Origin: a bacterium
Lineage (GTDB): Bacteria > Spirochaetota > Spirochaetia > Treponematales > Rectinemataceae
Direction: 5' to 3'
Length of the DNA stretch: 33,591 bases
NCBI GenBank assembly: GCA_021286735.1
Contig: JAJTBU010000002.1
Span: 1 to 33,591 of the forward strand
Position 1 is the first letter of the stretch; every line of letters begins with the position of its first letter. The notes beneath the pieces were generated by a model, which saw only the letters and a program-made list of their open reading frames with translations, was not told where the DNA came from and made no database searches. Made by a program: the position numbers and the translations under genes. Of this stretch, positions 15,559 to 23,252 are shown piece by piece.

Positions 15559-16185
15559 ATGGAAAATAAATGGAACGAACTGGCCTCAGACGCGAGCGTC
15601 GAGAGAGCCGCCGCAGCCCTCGCGGCCAATGGTTTCGAGGTGGCGATCGTCGAGAACGCCGCGGCCGCAAAGGCCAAGGCCCTCGAATGGATCCCCGCGG
15701 GCGCCGAAGTTTTCACCATGGTCTCGGCGACGGTCGATTCGATCGGCCTCTCGGCGACGCTCAACGGATCGGGCGGCTACGCCTCGGTCCGCGCCTCCCT
15801 GGGCGCCATGAACGGCGCCACCCAGGGCCGCGAGATGCGCAAGCTGGGCGCCGCCCCCGACGTGTCCGTCGGCTCCGTCCACGCGCTCACGGAGGACGGC
15901 AAGTTCCTCGTGGCGTCGCTCACCGGCAGCCAGCTTCCCGCCTACGCCTACGGCGCCGGCACCGCTATTTTCGTCGTAAGCACGAAAAAGATCGTCAAGA
16001 ACTTGGACGAGGCTTGGAACCGCCTGGTCGAACACGTCGTGCCCAGGGAAAGCGTCCGCGCGCGCAAAGCCTACGGCCTGCCCGAGAGCTTCAGCACCTA
16101 TCCTTCGAAAGTGCTGATCTTCAACCGCGAGATCCAGCCCGGCCGCGTCAAGGTCATCCTCCTCAAGGAAGACGCGGGATTCTGA
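15559..16185 (+). CDS. LUD-domain protein (LutC/DUF162 family)
   Basis: This encodes 208 residues that are essentially one LUD domain. Typical segments are FTMVSATVDSIGLSATLNGSGGY near the start, VGSVHALTEDGKFLVASLTGSQLPAYAYGAGTAIFVV in the middle, and the closing KVLIFNREIQPGRVKVILLKEDAGF. LutB/LutC proteins take part in lactate utilisation, but stand-alone LUD proteins like this one, without LutA/LutB Fe-S partners nearby, have no established reaction. ATG 15559 has AGGAG upstream and its own promoter. A separate promoter lies before the next gene, so it is probably monocistronic. Confidence 0.85.
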   Translation: MENKWNELASDASVERAAAALAANGFEVAIVENAAAAKAKALEWIPAGAEVFTMVSATVDSIGLSATLNGSGGYASVRASLGAMNGATQGREMRKLGAAPDVSVGSVHALTEDGKFLVASLTGSQLPAYAYGAGTAIFVVSTKKIVKNLDEAWNRLVEHVVPRESVRARKAYGLPESFSTYPSKVLIFNREIQPGRVKVILLKEDAGF

Positions 16186-16234
16186 CGGGAGCGCGGCGCG
16201 GCCGCACCCAGTCGAGCGCGGCGCGGGTCCAAGG

Positions 16235-16264
16235 TTGACCATGGCGGCGCGGAAGCGCTACTCT
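16235..16264 (+). promoter_or_regulatory. Promoter of the flavin reductase-cobU-cbiR-cobS run
   Basis: TTGACC (16235-16240), an 18-base spacer and TACTCT (16259-16264), with the start codon 32 bases further on. A 13-base direct repeat, GAGCGCGGCGCGG, lies just upstream at 16189-16201 and 16214-16226. No cobalamin riboswitch is visible here, in contrast to the cobT operon. Confidence 0.6.
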
Positions 16265-16296
16265 TTGGACAAGACCACACGCAGGGGGCCGCCGCC

Positions 16297-16821
16297 ATGG
16301 AACGTTCACCGATCTCGCTCGAGGATTTCCGCTTCGATCAGTCCATCATCGCCAAGCGCTGGATGCTGCTCACCGCCGGCGCCTTCTCGCCCGGCGCCTT
16401 CAATTCGATGACGATCTCCTGGGGAAGCGTCGGCCAGATCTGGAACAAGACCTTTTTTCAAGTCGTCGTGCGCCCAACCCGCCATACGATGACTTTCCTC
16501 GAGGCCGGCGACGCCTTCACGCTCTGCGTCTTCCCCGAGAGCCGCAAGAAAGCCCTGTCTCTCCTCGGCGCGAAGTCCGGCCGCAACGGAGACAAGATCG
16601 CCGAGTCGGGGCTCACGCCGGTTCCATCGACTCGCGTGGCGACGCCGGGCTTCGACGAGGCCGAACTCATCGTCGAGTGCCGCAAGATGTACTGGCAGGA
16701 TCTCGATCCCTCGCACTTCCTCGAGCCGGAGATCATGGACAACTATCCCAAGAAGGATTTTCACCGCGCCTACTTCGGCGAAGTGCTTGCGGTGAGCGGC
16801 ACCGACGCCTACCGCGCCTAA
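16297..16821 (+). CDS. Flavin reductase-like FMN-binding split-barrel protein
   Basis: This encodes 174 residues of the flavin reductase-like domain. RWMLLTAGAFSPGAFNSMTISWGSVGQIWNK is the FMN-contact strand-loop-strand, VVVRPTRHTMTFLEAGDAFTLCVFP is the typical second half, and the C-terminal DFHRAYFGEVLAV is also characteristic. Members bind FMN and use it for reduction of diverse substrates. Because it leads a run of cobamide genes, a role in corrin cobalt reduction or reduced-flavin supply is possible but only inferred; near-identical domain proteins occur in many contexts. The start is ATG 16297, with an AGGGGG ribosome site. It ends 11 bases before the next gene. Confidence 0.82.
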   Translation: MERSPISLEDFRFDQSIIAKRWMLLTAGAFSPGAFNSMTISWGSVGQIWNKTFFQVVVRPTRHTMTFLEAGDAFTLCVFPESRKKALSLLGAKSGRNGDKIAESGLTPVPSTRVATPGFDEAELIVECRKMYWQDLDPSHFLEPEIMDNYPKKDFHRAYFGEVLAVSGTDAYRA

Positions 16822-16832
16822 GGGAGGTGCCT

Positions 16833-17231
16833 ATGGACGCGCTTCTCAAAAAGCTCAATTACAAGGGCGGGATGATAGTGGCGCTCAACGCGCCGGACGA
16901 ATTCGCCCCGATCGCCGAGGGTTGGAAGCGCGAAGCTCCCGTATCCGAGGCGCTCCGGGAAGACGGCGCCTCCTTCCTTCTCGTTTTCGCCAGGAGCGCG
17001 GCCGAGGTCGCCTCCATCGTCGCCCCCGCGATAGGCCGGCTGGCGCCGGACGCCGTCTTCTGGGTCGCCTTTCCCAAGCAGACCTCGAAGCGCTACGCGT
17101 CCGACATCAACCGCGACAAGCTCTGGCCCCTCCTGGCCGAGATGGGTTTCGCGCCTTGCCGCAACATCGCCGTCGACGAGGACTGGTCGGCGCTGCGATT
17201 CTCCAGGATCAAGGAAGGGAAGCGGGCATGA
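16833..17231 (+). CDS. DUF3052-like small protein
   Basis: This encodes 132 residues. The layout matches DUF3052-type proteins: KKLNYKGGMIVALNAPDEF at the N-terminus, a central FLLVFARSAAEVASIV, then FWVAFPKQTSKRYASDINRDKLWPLLAEMGF and a closing NIAVDEDWSALRFSR. No catalytic motif or membrane segment is visible, and the function of the family is not known to me. The ATG at 16833 has GGGAGG seven bases upstream. The gene ends as ATGA with cobU, so it is translationally coupled to the cobamide genes. Confidence 0.62.
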   Translation: MDALLKKLNYKGGMIVALNAPDEFAPIAEGWKREAPVSEALREDGASFLLVFARSAAEVASIVAPAIGRLAPDAVFWVAFPKQTSKRYASDINRDKLWPLLAEMGFAPCRNIAVDEDWSALRFSRIKEGKRA

Positions 17232-17731
17232 GGACCCTCGTAACCGGCGGCGTCAAGTCGGGGAAGTCGGGCTACGCCCTCGTCCTCGCCGAGGAGTTCG
17301 CCGAGCCCCGCTTTTTCCTCGCCACCGCCGAGGCCTTCGACGACGAGATGAAAGCGCGCATCGCGAGGCATTGCGAGGATCGCGCGGGCCGCTTCACGAC
17401 CGTCGAGGAGCCGCTCGCGATCCAGGACAAGTTGTGCGAGCGCATGCTCCTCGACTGTGTGCCGCTCTGGCTCAACAACATGCTCTACTACGGCCGCGAG
17501 GCGCAGGTGGAAGGCGCGGTCACGGAATTCATCGAAAGGCTGCCGCGCGACATCGTCATCGTGACGAACGAGATAGGCTGGGGCTTCATCCCCGCCGATC
17601 CCCTGTCGCGCCGCTACGGCGACCTGCTCGGGCTGGTCAACGCGCGCCTCGCATCCGCCTGCGACCGCGTCGTCCTGATGGTCGCGGGGATCCCCCTCGC
17701 GGTGAAGGGCCCGCCCGGACCGGCGCGATGA
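17228..17731 (+). CDS. cobU: Adenosylcobinamide kinase / adenosylcobinamide-phosphate guanylyltransferase
   Basis: This encodes 167 residues. CobU phosphorylates adenosylcobinamide and then adds GMP, giving AdoCbi-GDP for CobS. The P-loop GGVKSGKS lies at residues 7-14. The family-typical VTNEIGWGFIPADPLSRRYGDLLGLVNARLASACDRVVLMVAGIPLAVKG is present at the C-terminus, with the TNE(V/I)G and GxxNxxxA segments. The protein is slightly shorter than CobU of enterics but within range. It starts with an ATGA overlap from the DUF3052-like gene and ends with an ATGA overlap into cbiR. It works with cobS two genes downstream and with cobT of the riboswitch operon. Confidence 0.93.
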   Translation: MRTLVTGGVKSGKSGYALVLAEEFAEPRFFLATAEAFDDEMKARIARHCEDRAGRFTTVEEPLAIQDKLCERMLLDCVPLWLNNMLYYGREAQVEGAVTEFIERLPRDIVIVTNEIGWGFIPADPLSRRYGDLLGLVNARLASACDRVVLMVAGIPLAVKGPPGPAR

Positions 17732-18447
17732 CGATAGCGGCGCCCTCCTGGCAGGTTCCCGGCACCTGGCTCGAGAACCTCGACGCGTTGGCCGACATCG
17801 ACTGGGTAAGGGGCGTGGAGCTTCTCTTTTTCTCGTACGACAGGGAGGCGCGCCGCGATTTCGCCGCCGAGCGCGATCGGATCGCCGCCTGCGTTGACCG
17901 CTTCTCCTTCAGCCTGCATCTGCCCGACCCCTTGAGCCCTGAGGCGCTCGACCTCGTCGCCGAGACGGAAGCTTTCGTCGGCCTCTACGTCTTCCACCCC
18001 TATTCCGCCGAGGCCGGCGCGGGCGACGCCGGAAGCGGCGCGATCGGCGGCATCGAGGAATGGGCGCGGACCGTCGAAAAGTTGTGCGATTTATATGGCG
18101 AGGCAAGGTTCGCGATGGAGTACACGGGAGCCTCGGCGTTCGCGCGCGGGCTGGAGCGCCTTTCCCGCGCTCGGCGCGCGCCGGCAATCTGCGCCGACAC
18201 GGGGCGCCTCGCCCTGGACGGCGCCGACCCGGCGGCGTGGATTCAAAATCGCGCAACGTCAATCGCCGAGCTGCACTTGCACGCGGCGCGCGGAGGCAAA
18301 GACCACTTCCCCCTCGGCGCCGAAGATTTATGGCTTCCCGCGGTCGCCGCCGAGGCGGCGGCGCGGAACTGGCGCGTCGTCCTCGAGACCTTCTCGCTCG
18401 AAAGGACGCGCGCTTCCTACGATTGCCTCGAAAGGTGGCTGCGATGA
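17728..18447 (+). CDS. cbiR: Cobamide-remodelling phosphodiesterase CbiR (TIM-barrel, AP-endonuclease-like)
   Basis: This encodes 239 residues of xylose-isomerase/AP-endonuclease-2-like fold. The opening PSWQVPGTWLENLDAL and VRGVELLFFSYDRE match the CbiR family described from Akkermansia muciniphila. That enzyme hydrolyses the phosphodiester of the cobamide nucleotide loop, so the lower ligand can be exchanged. Candidate metal ligands are placed as expected for the fold: His64 (SLHLP), His90 (HPYS), Glu131 (MEYTG), Asp157 (CADTG), His183 and His185 (ELHLH), Asp192/His193 (GGKDHFPLG) and Glu220 (LETFS). It sits between cobU and cobS with 4-base overlaps on both sides, which strongly supports a cobamide role. 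A generic sugar isomerase is the alternative. Confidence 0.8.
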   Translation: MTIAAPSWQVPGTWLENLDALADIDWVRGVELLFFSYDREARRDFAAERDRIAACVDRFSFSLHLPDPLSPEALDLVAETEAFVGLYVFHPYSAEAGAGDAGSGAIGGIEEWARTVEKLCDLYGEARFAMEYTGASAFARGLERLSRARRAPAICADTGRLALDGADPAAWIQNRATSIAELHLHAARGGKDHFPLGAEDLWLPAVAAEAAARNWRVVLETFSLERTRASYDCLERWLR

Positions 18448-19253
18448 AAAACAAGCAGGGCGCGGACAGGTTCCTGACGGTCTTCACGCTCATGTCGCGC
18501 GTTCCGGTGAAGCGCGCCTTCGAGGCCGACTTCTCGCGCGCCGATTTCTGGATCCCCGCGATATCGCCCATCGTCTCCATCGCGGCGATAGGTGGCTTCG
18601 CCGCGGGGCTGGCGCTGTCGGGAAACCTCGCGCTGGCCGCCGCGGCTTCGATCGCGGTCCAGTACTTCTGCTTCAACCTCTTCCACTTCGACGGCCTCGT
18701 AGACACCGCCGACGCCATGCTCCCCGCCGCCCCGCCCGAGCGCCGCCTCGAGATACTCAAGGACCCGCGCGTCGGCACCTACGGCTTCTTCTGCGGCGCC
18801 CTGGCGCTCGGCCTGCGCGCGGGGGCGATTGCAGTGCTCGCCGAGGGCGGCGTCCTCTTCTCGGCTCTCGTCGCCGGCCTTCTGGCGGCGCCGGCGGCTG
18901 GCAGGCTCGCCTGCGCCCTCGTGCCCCTCGCCGCGAAACCAGCCAAGCCCACCGGCCTCGGCGCCCTCATGGGAGGCTTCTCTAAAAAACGCGTCGCGGC
19001 GGGAGCGGCGCTCGCCTTCCTCCCCGCCCTCGCCTGGAGCGCGGCCGCCGGCGGCTGGCTCCTCCCCGCCCTCGCCATCGCCTCGGCCCTCGCCTCGGGC
19101 TTCGGCGCGGCCCTCTTCGTCTCGAAGCTCTATTCCGCCAAAGTCGGCGGCTTCACCGGCGACGCGTTGGGCGCCGCCGTGGAGTTGGGCGAGATCGCCG
19201 CGCTGCTGCTCCTGGGCGTCGCCGTGCGGTTTATAGGATGGCTGCCCGCCTAG
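18444..19253 (+). CDS. cobS: Adenosylcobinamide-GDP ribazoletransferase (cobamide synthase)
   Basis: This encodes 269 residues, an integral membrane enzyme that joins AdoCbi-GDP to alpha-ribazole(-phosphate) to complete the cobamide. FHFDGLVDTADAML is the conserved acidic metal-binding motif, and LKDPRVGTYGFFCGALAL is the second family signature. Several Ala/Leu-rich membrane helices fill the remainder. The N-terminus TVFTLMSRVPVK resembles the F-T-R(I/V)P motif of CobS. ATG 18444 overlaps the cbiR stop as ATGA; the longer open frame upstream is a shadow of cbiR. It ends 19 bases before the convergent DMT gene, with a GAGCCC/GGGCTC hairpin (19257-19274) between them. Confidence 0.94.
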   Translation: MKNKQGADRFLTVFTLMSRVPVKRAFEADFSRADFWIPAISPIVSIAAIGGFAAGLALSGNLALAAAASIAVQYFCFNLFHFDGLVDTADAMLPAAPPERRLEILKDPRVGTYGFFCGALALGLRAGAIAVLAEGGVLFSALVAGLLAAPAAGRLACALVPLAAKPAKPTGLGALMGGFSKKRVAAGAALAFLPALAWSAAAGGWLLPALAIASALASGFGAALFVSKLYSAKVGGFTGDALGAAVELGEIAALLLLGVAVRFIGWLPA

Positions 19254-19272
19254 CGGGAGCCCGCGCGGGGGC

Positions 19273-20169
19273 TCAGGCCGCGCGCCGCCGCTCGGCCAGC
19301 ACGGCGTAGACGATGCCGCCGACGATGAGGGCCGCGCCGACCGCGAAGCCCAAGTCGAGCTTCTCGCCCAGCGCGAGGGCGCCCATCGCGGCCGCCACGA
19401 CAGGCTGGATCGGGTAGAAGAGCGAGCAGGTGCTCGCTTCTATGAGGGAGAGCCCCTTGTTCCAGAGGAAATTCGGCAGCGCCGTGGCCAGGCTCCCCAG
19501 ATAGAGCACACAGAGCAGGTTCGTCGCCGAGAAAAGCCCGCCGTGCGGGACCAGCGCGAGTTCCACGCCCGCCGCGGGCAGGGCGCAAGCGGTCGCGATG
19601 AAGACCGCCAGGGCCGTGACGGAGAGCGGATCGTATCGGCGCATGATCCCCCGCACGTACACCGAGACGAAGGCCCATATCAGCACGGAGACGAAGGAGA
19701 AGGCCACGCCGAGGGCCGTGCCCGGATTCCCCGCCCCGCCGAGGACCACGTAGGTCCCGGCCAGGCTCGCCGCAGTGGCCACCGCCTTGCTCAAAGTGAA
19801 TTTTTCGCCGGCGAAGAGCACCGCGAAGAGCGTGATGAAGACAGGGTTCGTCGCGTTGATCAGGGAGGCGGTCGACGCCCCCGCGTACTTGGTGCCGAGG
19901 ATGTTCGCCGCGACCGCGAGGAAATACCCCACCGCGCCGATGAAGAGGAAGGCGCCGCGGTCCGCCCGCTCGATCCGCAGGCTCTTCCGGCCGGCGCGCG
20001 CCATGGCGTAGAGCGAGGCCGAGGCGACCGCGTAGCGCAGGAAGAGCAGGGTGACGGGCGGGATCGTCTCCAGCGCGATCTTCGTTACGACGTAGAGACT
20101 TCCCCATATGGCCGTCGTGAGGGAAAGGTACAGATAGGCGGCGCGGCGCCCGGCGGAACCAACAACCAT
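19273..20169 (-). CDS. DMT-superfamily (EamA) permease
   Basis: This encodes 298 residues with ten hydrophobic segments arranged as two EamA repeats. Repeat 1 includes LTTAIWGSLYVVTKIALETIPPVTLLFLRY, and AGASTASLINATNPVFITLFAVLFAGEKFTLSKAVA closes it. Repeat 2 ends with STCSLFYPIQPVVAAAMGALALGEKLDLGFAVGAALIVGG. Such carriers export or import amino acids, nucleotides or other metabolites; the substrate cannot be deduced. ATG 20169 is chosen because GGAGGAG lies ten bases upstream; an earlier in-frame ATG has poor spacing. It is divergent from the copper operon and convergent with cobS, with no operon partner. Confidence 0.87.
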   Translation of the reverse strand: MVVGSAGRRAAYLYLSLTTAIWGSLYVVTKIALETIPPVTLLFLRYAVASASLYAMARAGRKSLRIERADRGAFLFIGAVGYFLAVAANILGTKYAGASTASLINATNPVFITLFAVLFAGEKFTLSKAVATAASLAGTYVVLGGAGNPGTALGVAFSFVSVLIWAFVSVYVRGIMRRYDPLSVTALAVFIATACALPAAGVELALVPHGGLFSATNLLCVLYLGSLATALPNFLWNKGLSLIEASTCSLFYPIQPVVAAAMGALALGEKLDLGFAVGAALIVGGIVYAVLAERRRAA

Positions 20170-20246
20170 GCTTCGAACACTCCTCCGGATGAGCATACCT
20201 CCGCGCGGGGAAGTTGTCCTAGTGCGCGGACGCTGCATTGCCCCCC

Positions 20247-20318
20247 TTGCCGCGCGGCGAGGATAGTTGTATATTCACCACGAAAGTTCTTACCCCACCC
20301 CACCAGGGTAGGGATAAG
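20247..20318 (+). promoter_or_regulatory. csoR-copA promoter and CsoR-type operator
   Basis: TTGCCG (20247-20252), a 17-base spacer and TATATT (20270-20275) form the promoter. Downstream, 20289-20318 contains an imperfect dyad with arms CTTACCCCACCC and GGGTAGGGATAAG. CsoR proteins recognise G/C-tract inverted repeats with TAC/GTA flanks, so this is the probable operator. Its place just past the start site would block elongation or open-complex formation. Confidence 0.6.
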
Positions 20319-20357
20319 GATAGCATGAACAGCCAAGAAACCGAGAGGAGCCCTACC

Positions 20358-20633
20358 ATGAACCACTGCAGCGCCGAGAGCCAAAAGGCGCTCACGCTTT
20401 TGAAGACCGCCCGCGGGCAGGTGGACGCCGCCATGAGGATGATCGACGAAGACCGCTACTGCATCGACGTGTCCAAGCAGGTCCTGGCGGCGGCGGCCCT
20501 GCTCAAGAAGGCGAACCTCGTCGTCCTCCGGCAGCACATCGACACCTGCGTGAAGGACGCCGTTAACACCGACAAGGGCCAGGAGAAGATCGAGGAGATC
20601 GCGATGATCCTGGAGCGCTACTTAGGAGACTGA
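20358..20633 (+). CDS. csoR: Copper-sensing repressor CsoR
   Basis: This encodes 91 residues of the all-helical CsoR/RcnR family. The Cu(I) ligand triad is in place: Cys35 (RYCIDV), His60 and Cys64 (RQHIDTC), which marks copper rather than nickel or formaldehyde sensing. In the family, copper binding releases the operator and turns on copA. ATG 20358 has GAGAGGAG seven bases upstream and gives the usual N-terminus. An in-frame ATG at 20325 has a closer, weaker site and would add 11 residues. The stop lies two bases before the copA start, so the repressor and pump are co-transcribed and self-controlled. Confidence 0.93.
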   Translation: MNHCSAESQKALTLLKTARGQVDAAMRMIDEDRYCIDVSKQVLAAAALLKKANLVVLRQHIDTCVKDAVNTDKGQEKIEEIAMILERYLGD

Positions 20634-20635
20634 CG

Positions 20636-22966
20636 ATGATCAAGACTGAAACGCTCGAGCTGCGGGGCATGACCTGCGCGTCCTGCGCCGCCGCCAACGA
20701 GCGGGCGGTGCGAAAGGTGGCCGGCGTGGCGGAGGCCTCGGTGAACCTCGCGACCGAGACGCTCAAGGTGAGCTTCGACGACGCCGCGGCGAACCTCGAC
20801 GACATAAAGGCTGCCGTGAAGAAGGCGGGCTACGAGGCCGTGGAGCGGGCGGCTCCGGCGGCGCAGAAAGCCAGGGCGACAGGGGCTGGGGCCGCCGGCG
20901 GCGCCGCCGCGCCAGGAATGACAGCGTCCGCAAACCCCGACGACGAGCACCAAGCCGCCAAGGAGAGGGAGATTCGGAGCATGAAGGCGAAGCTCGCCGT
21001 ATCGGCCGCCTTCTCGCTTCCCCTCCTCTATATCGCCATGGGACACATGCTGGGCTGGCCCCTGCCGGCCGCCCTCCACCCGATGGAGCACCCCGTCCTC
21101 TTCGCCCTCATCCAGCTCGCCCTCGCCCTGCCCTCCGTCGCGGCGGGTTGGCGCTTCTATGCGGTCGGATTCCGGTCGCTTTTCCACGGCGCGCCGAACA
21201 TGGACAGCCTCATCGCCATGGGAACGAGCGCCGCGATGCTCTACAGCCTCCACTCGGTGGCGCGGATACTCGGGGGCGACCACGCCGCCACGAACGCCCT
21301 CTATTTCGAGACGGTGGGCATGATCATCACCCTGATCCTCTTGGGCAAGACGCTCGAGGCGATCAGCAAGGGCCGAACCTCGGACTCGATAAAGAAACTG
21401 ATGGGCCTGAGGCCCAAGACCGCTGCCGTGCTCCGCGACGGCATCGAGGTGGAGACGCCGATCGACGATGTCCAGGTCGGCGACGTCATCCTCGTGCGCC
21501 CCGGGGAGCGCGTGCCGGTGGACGGCTCGGTGCTCTCCGGCGAGGGCGCCGTCGACGAATCCATGCTGACCGGCGAGAGCCTGCCCGTCGACAAGGCGCC
21601 GGGCTCGGCGCTGACGGGCGGCACCATCAACAAGAACGGGGCGCTGACCTTCCGCGCCGAGCGCGTCGGCGCCGACACGGCCCTGGCGCGCATCATAGCG
21701 CTGGTTGAGGAGGCGCAGGGCTCGAAGGCGCCCATCGCCCGGCTCGCGGATACGGTTTCGGGCATCTTCGTGCCGGCGGTCTTCGCGATCGCGGTGGTTT
21801 CGGCCGCGGCCTGGCTCCTCTCCGGGCAGACGGCGGTGTTCGCGCTGACGATCTTCGTGGCGGTGCTGACCATCGCCTGCCCCTGCGCCCTTGGCCTCGC
21901 GACGCCGACCGCCATCATGGTCGGCACGGGCGCCGGCGCCGAGATGGGCATTCTCTTCAAGTCGGGCGAGGCGCTGGAGACAGCGCACAAGGCCAAGGTC
22001 GTGGTTTTCGACAAGACGGGCACCATCACCGAGGGCAAGCCGGTCATGACGGACTTGGTCCCCGCCGAGGGCGTGGACGAGTCCAGGCTCCTCGCGCTGG
22101 CCGCCGCGGCCGAGAAGGCCTCGGAGCACCCGCTGGGCGAGGCGGTGGTGGCGGCCGCGGCCGACCGGGGCCTCGCGCTCCCCGCAGTGGAGCGTTTCCA
22201 GGCCCTGCCCGGCCGCGGCATCGAGGCGCTGGTCGCGGGGGAGGCCTTCCTCCTCGGCAACGCCAGGCTGATGGCCGAGCGGGGCGTGGATGCCAGAGCC
22301 CTCGACGGCGCGGCCGCCCGCCTCTCCGGCGCCGGCAAGACCCCCATGTACGCCGCGGCGGGCGGCCGCCTCCTCGGCCTCATCGCCGTCGCCGACGTGG
22401 TCAAGCCGAGCAGCGCCGCCGCCATCGCCCGCCTCAAGGCCATGGGCATCGCGACGGCGATGATCACCGGCGACTCCCGGCCCACGGCCGAGGCCATCGC
22501 CCGCGAGGTCGGCATCGACCGCGTCCTCGCCGAAGTGCTGCCGAGCGACAAGGCGGCCGAGGTCGCCGCCTTCCAGAAGACCGGCGCCGTCGTGGCCATG
22601 GTAGGCGACGGCATCAACGACGCCCCCGCCCTCGCCCAGGCCGACGTCGGAATCGCCATCGGCTCGGGCACCGATGTGGCCATCGAGAGCGCCGGCATCG
22701 TCCTCATGCGCGGCGACCTCACCGACGTGGCCGCGGCGCTCGACCTTTCGCGCCACGTGATCAGGAACATAAAGCAGAACCTGTTCTGGGCCTTCGGCTA
22801 CAACGTCCTGGGCATCCCCGTGGCCGCCGGCGTCCTCCACGCCTTCGGCGGCCCCCTGCTCTCGCCGATGATCGCCGCCGCCGCCATGTCGATGAGCTCT
22901 GTGTCGGTGGTCTCCAACGCGCTCAGGCTCAGGCGATTCCGCCCGGCCCGCGCCGTCAAAACATGA
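20636..22966 (+). CDS. copA: Cu(I)-exporting P1B-type ATPase
   Basis: This encodes 776 residues. There is one N-terminal heavy-metal domain with [10 protein letters not shown] (Cys14, Cys17), then a low-complexity Ala/Gly linker (about 75-100). Eight membrane helices are expected. TGES lies at 312-315 (actuator), the transport motif CPC at 415-417, the phosphorylation site DKTGT at 459-463, the HP motif in SEHPLGEA, and [11 protein letters not shown] at the hinge. FGYN in helix 7 and MSMSS in helix 8 are the Cu(I)-specific residues of subgroup P1B-1. It pumps cytoplasmic Cu(I) out across the inner membrane. ATG 20636 has AGGAG eight bases upstream and follows csoR immediately. Confidence 0.97.
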   Translation: MIKTETLELRGMTCASCAAANERAVRKVAGVAEASVNLATETLKVSFDDAAANLDDIKAAVKKAGYEAVERAAPAAQKARATGAGAAGGAAAPGMTASANPDDEHQAAKEREIRSMKAKLAVSAAFSLPLLYIAMGHMLGWPLPAALHPMEHPVLFALIQLALALPSVAAGWRFYAVGFRSLFHGAPNMDSLIAMGTSAAMLYSLHSVARILGGDHAATNALYFETVGMIITLILLGKTLEAISKGRTSDSIKKLMGLRPKTAAVLRDGIEVETPIDDVQVGDVILVRPGERVPVDGSVLSGEGAVDESMLTGESLPVDKAPGSALTGGTINKNGALTFRAERVGADTALARIIALVEEAQGSKAPIARLADTVSGIFVPAVFAIAVVSAAAWLLSGQTAVFALTIFVAVLTIACPCALGLATPTAIMVGTGAGAEMGILFKSGEALETAHKAKVVVFDKTGTITEGKPVMTDLVPAEGVDESRLLALAAAAEKASEHPLGEAVVAAAADRGLALPAVERFQALPGRGIEALVAGEAFLLGNARLMAERGVDARALDGAAARLSGAGKTPMYAAAGGRLLGLIAVADVVKPSSAAAIARLKAMGIATAMITGDSRPTAEAIAREVGIDRVLAEVLPSDKAAEVAAFQKTGAVVAMVGDGINDAPALAQADVGIAIGSGTDVAIESAGIVLMRGDLTDVAAALDLSRHVIRNIKQNLFWAFGYNVLGIPVAAGVLHAFGGPLLSPMIAAAAMSMSSVSVVSNALRLRRFRPARAVKT

Positions 22967-22969
22967 ATC

Positions 22970-22997
22970 TTGCACTGTGTCGATAATTTCTTATAGT
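22970..22997 (+). promoter_or_regulatory. Possible separate promoter for copZ
   Basis: TTGCAC (22970-22975), 16 bases, then TATAGT (22992-22997), in the AT-rich gap after copA. It would allow chaperone expression without read-through from csoR. No CsoR-type dyad is visible here, so it would be copper-independent. Confidence 0.45.
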
Positions 22998-23018
22998 TCA
23001 AGATGAGAAGGAGTTTTT

Positions 23019-23228
23019 ATGAGAAAGCTTTTGAAGATCGAGGGAATGTCCTGCGGCCACTGCGTGATGCATGTCCAGTCCGCCCTCGAGGATGTTCCCG
23101 GCGTGACGTCGGCCAAGGTCGACCTCATGGAACGCTCGGCCATGGTCGAGGGCGAGGCCCTCAGCGACCAAGCCCTGCGCGCCGCCGTGGCGGACGCGGG
23201 CTATAAGGTCGTCTCGATCATGCCCTGA
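23019..23228 (+). CDS. copZ: Copper chaperone CopZ
   Basis: This encodes 69 residues, a single HMA domain. The metal site is GMSCGHCVMHV with Cys12 and Cys15. The ferredoxin-like fold follows: IEG..strand, helix VQSALEDVPGV, strand SAKVDL, and the closing helix DQALRAAVADAGYKV. It carries Cu(I) to CopA in the cytoplasm. The Gly-His between the two Cys is the CopZ form; mercury chaperones and general HMA proteins differ there. ATG 23019 has AAGGAG seven bases upstream. The gene ends 19 bases before the end of the convergent dnaJ. Confidence 0.94.
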   Translation: MRKLLKIEGMSCGHCVMHVQSALEDVPGVTSAKVDLMERSAMVEGEALSDQALRAAVADAGYKVVSIMP

Positions 23229-23252
23229 GGCGCGCCGGCCCCGGGCCTCAGG
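23224..23252. terminator. Shared hairpin between convergent copZ and dnaJ
   Basis: CCTGAGGC (23224-23231) pairs with GCCTCAGG (23245-23252), with further G/C pairing inside the loop. The stem covers both stop codons. No T-run follows on either side, so factor-independent termination is uncertain. Confidence 0.4.

Noticed and set aside
20618-22975. Minus-strand open frame of 785 codons opposite copA
   Set aside because: It mirrors copA almost exactly and encodes an Arg/His/Asp/Gly-rich product without recognisable domains; it is a third-position GC artefact.
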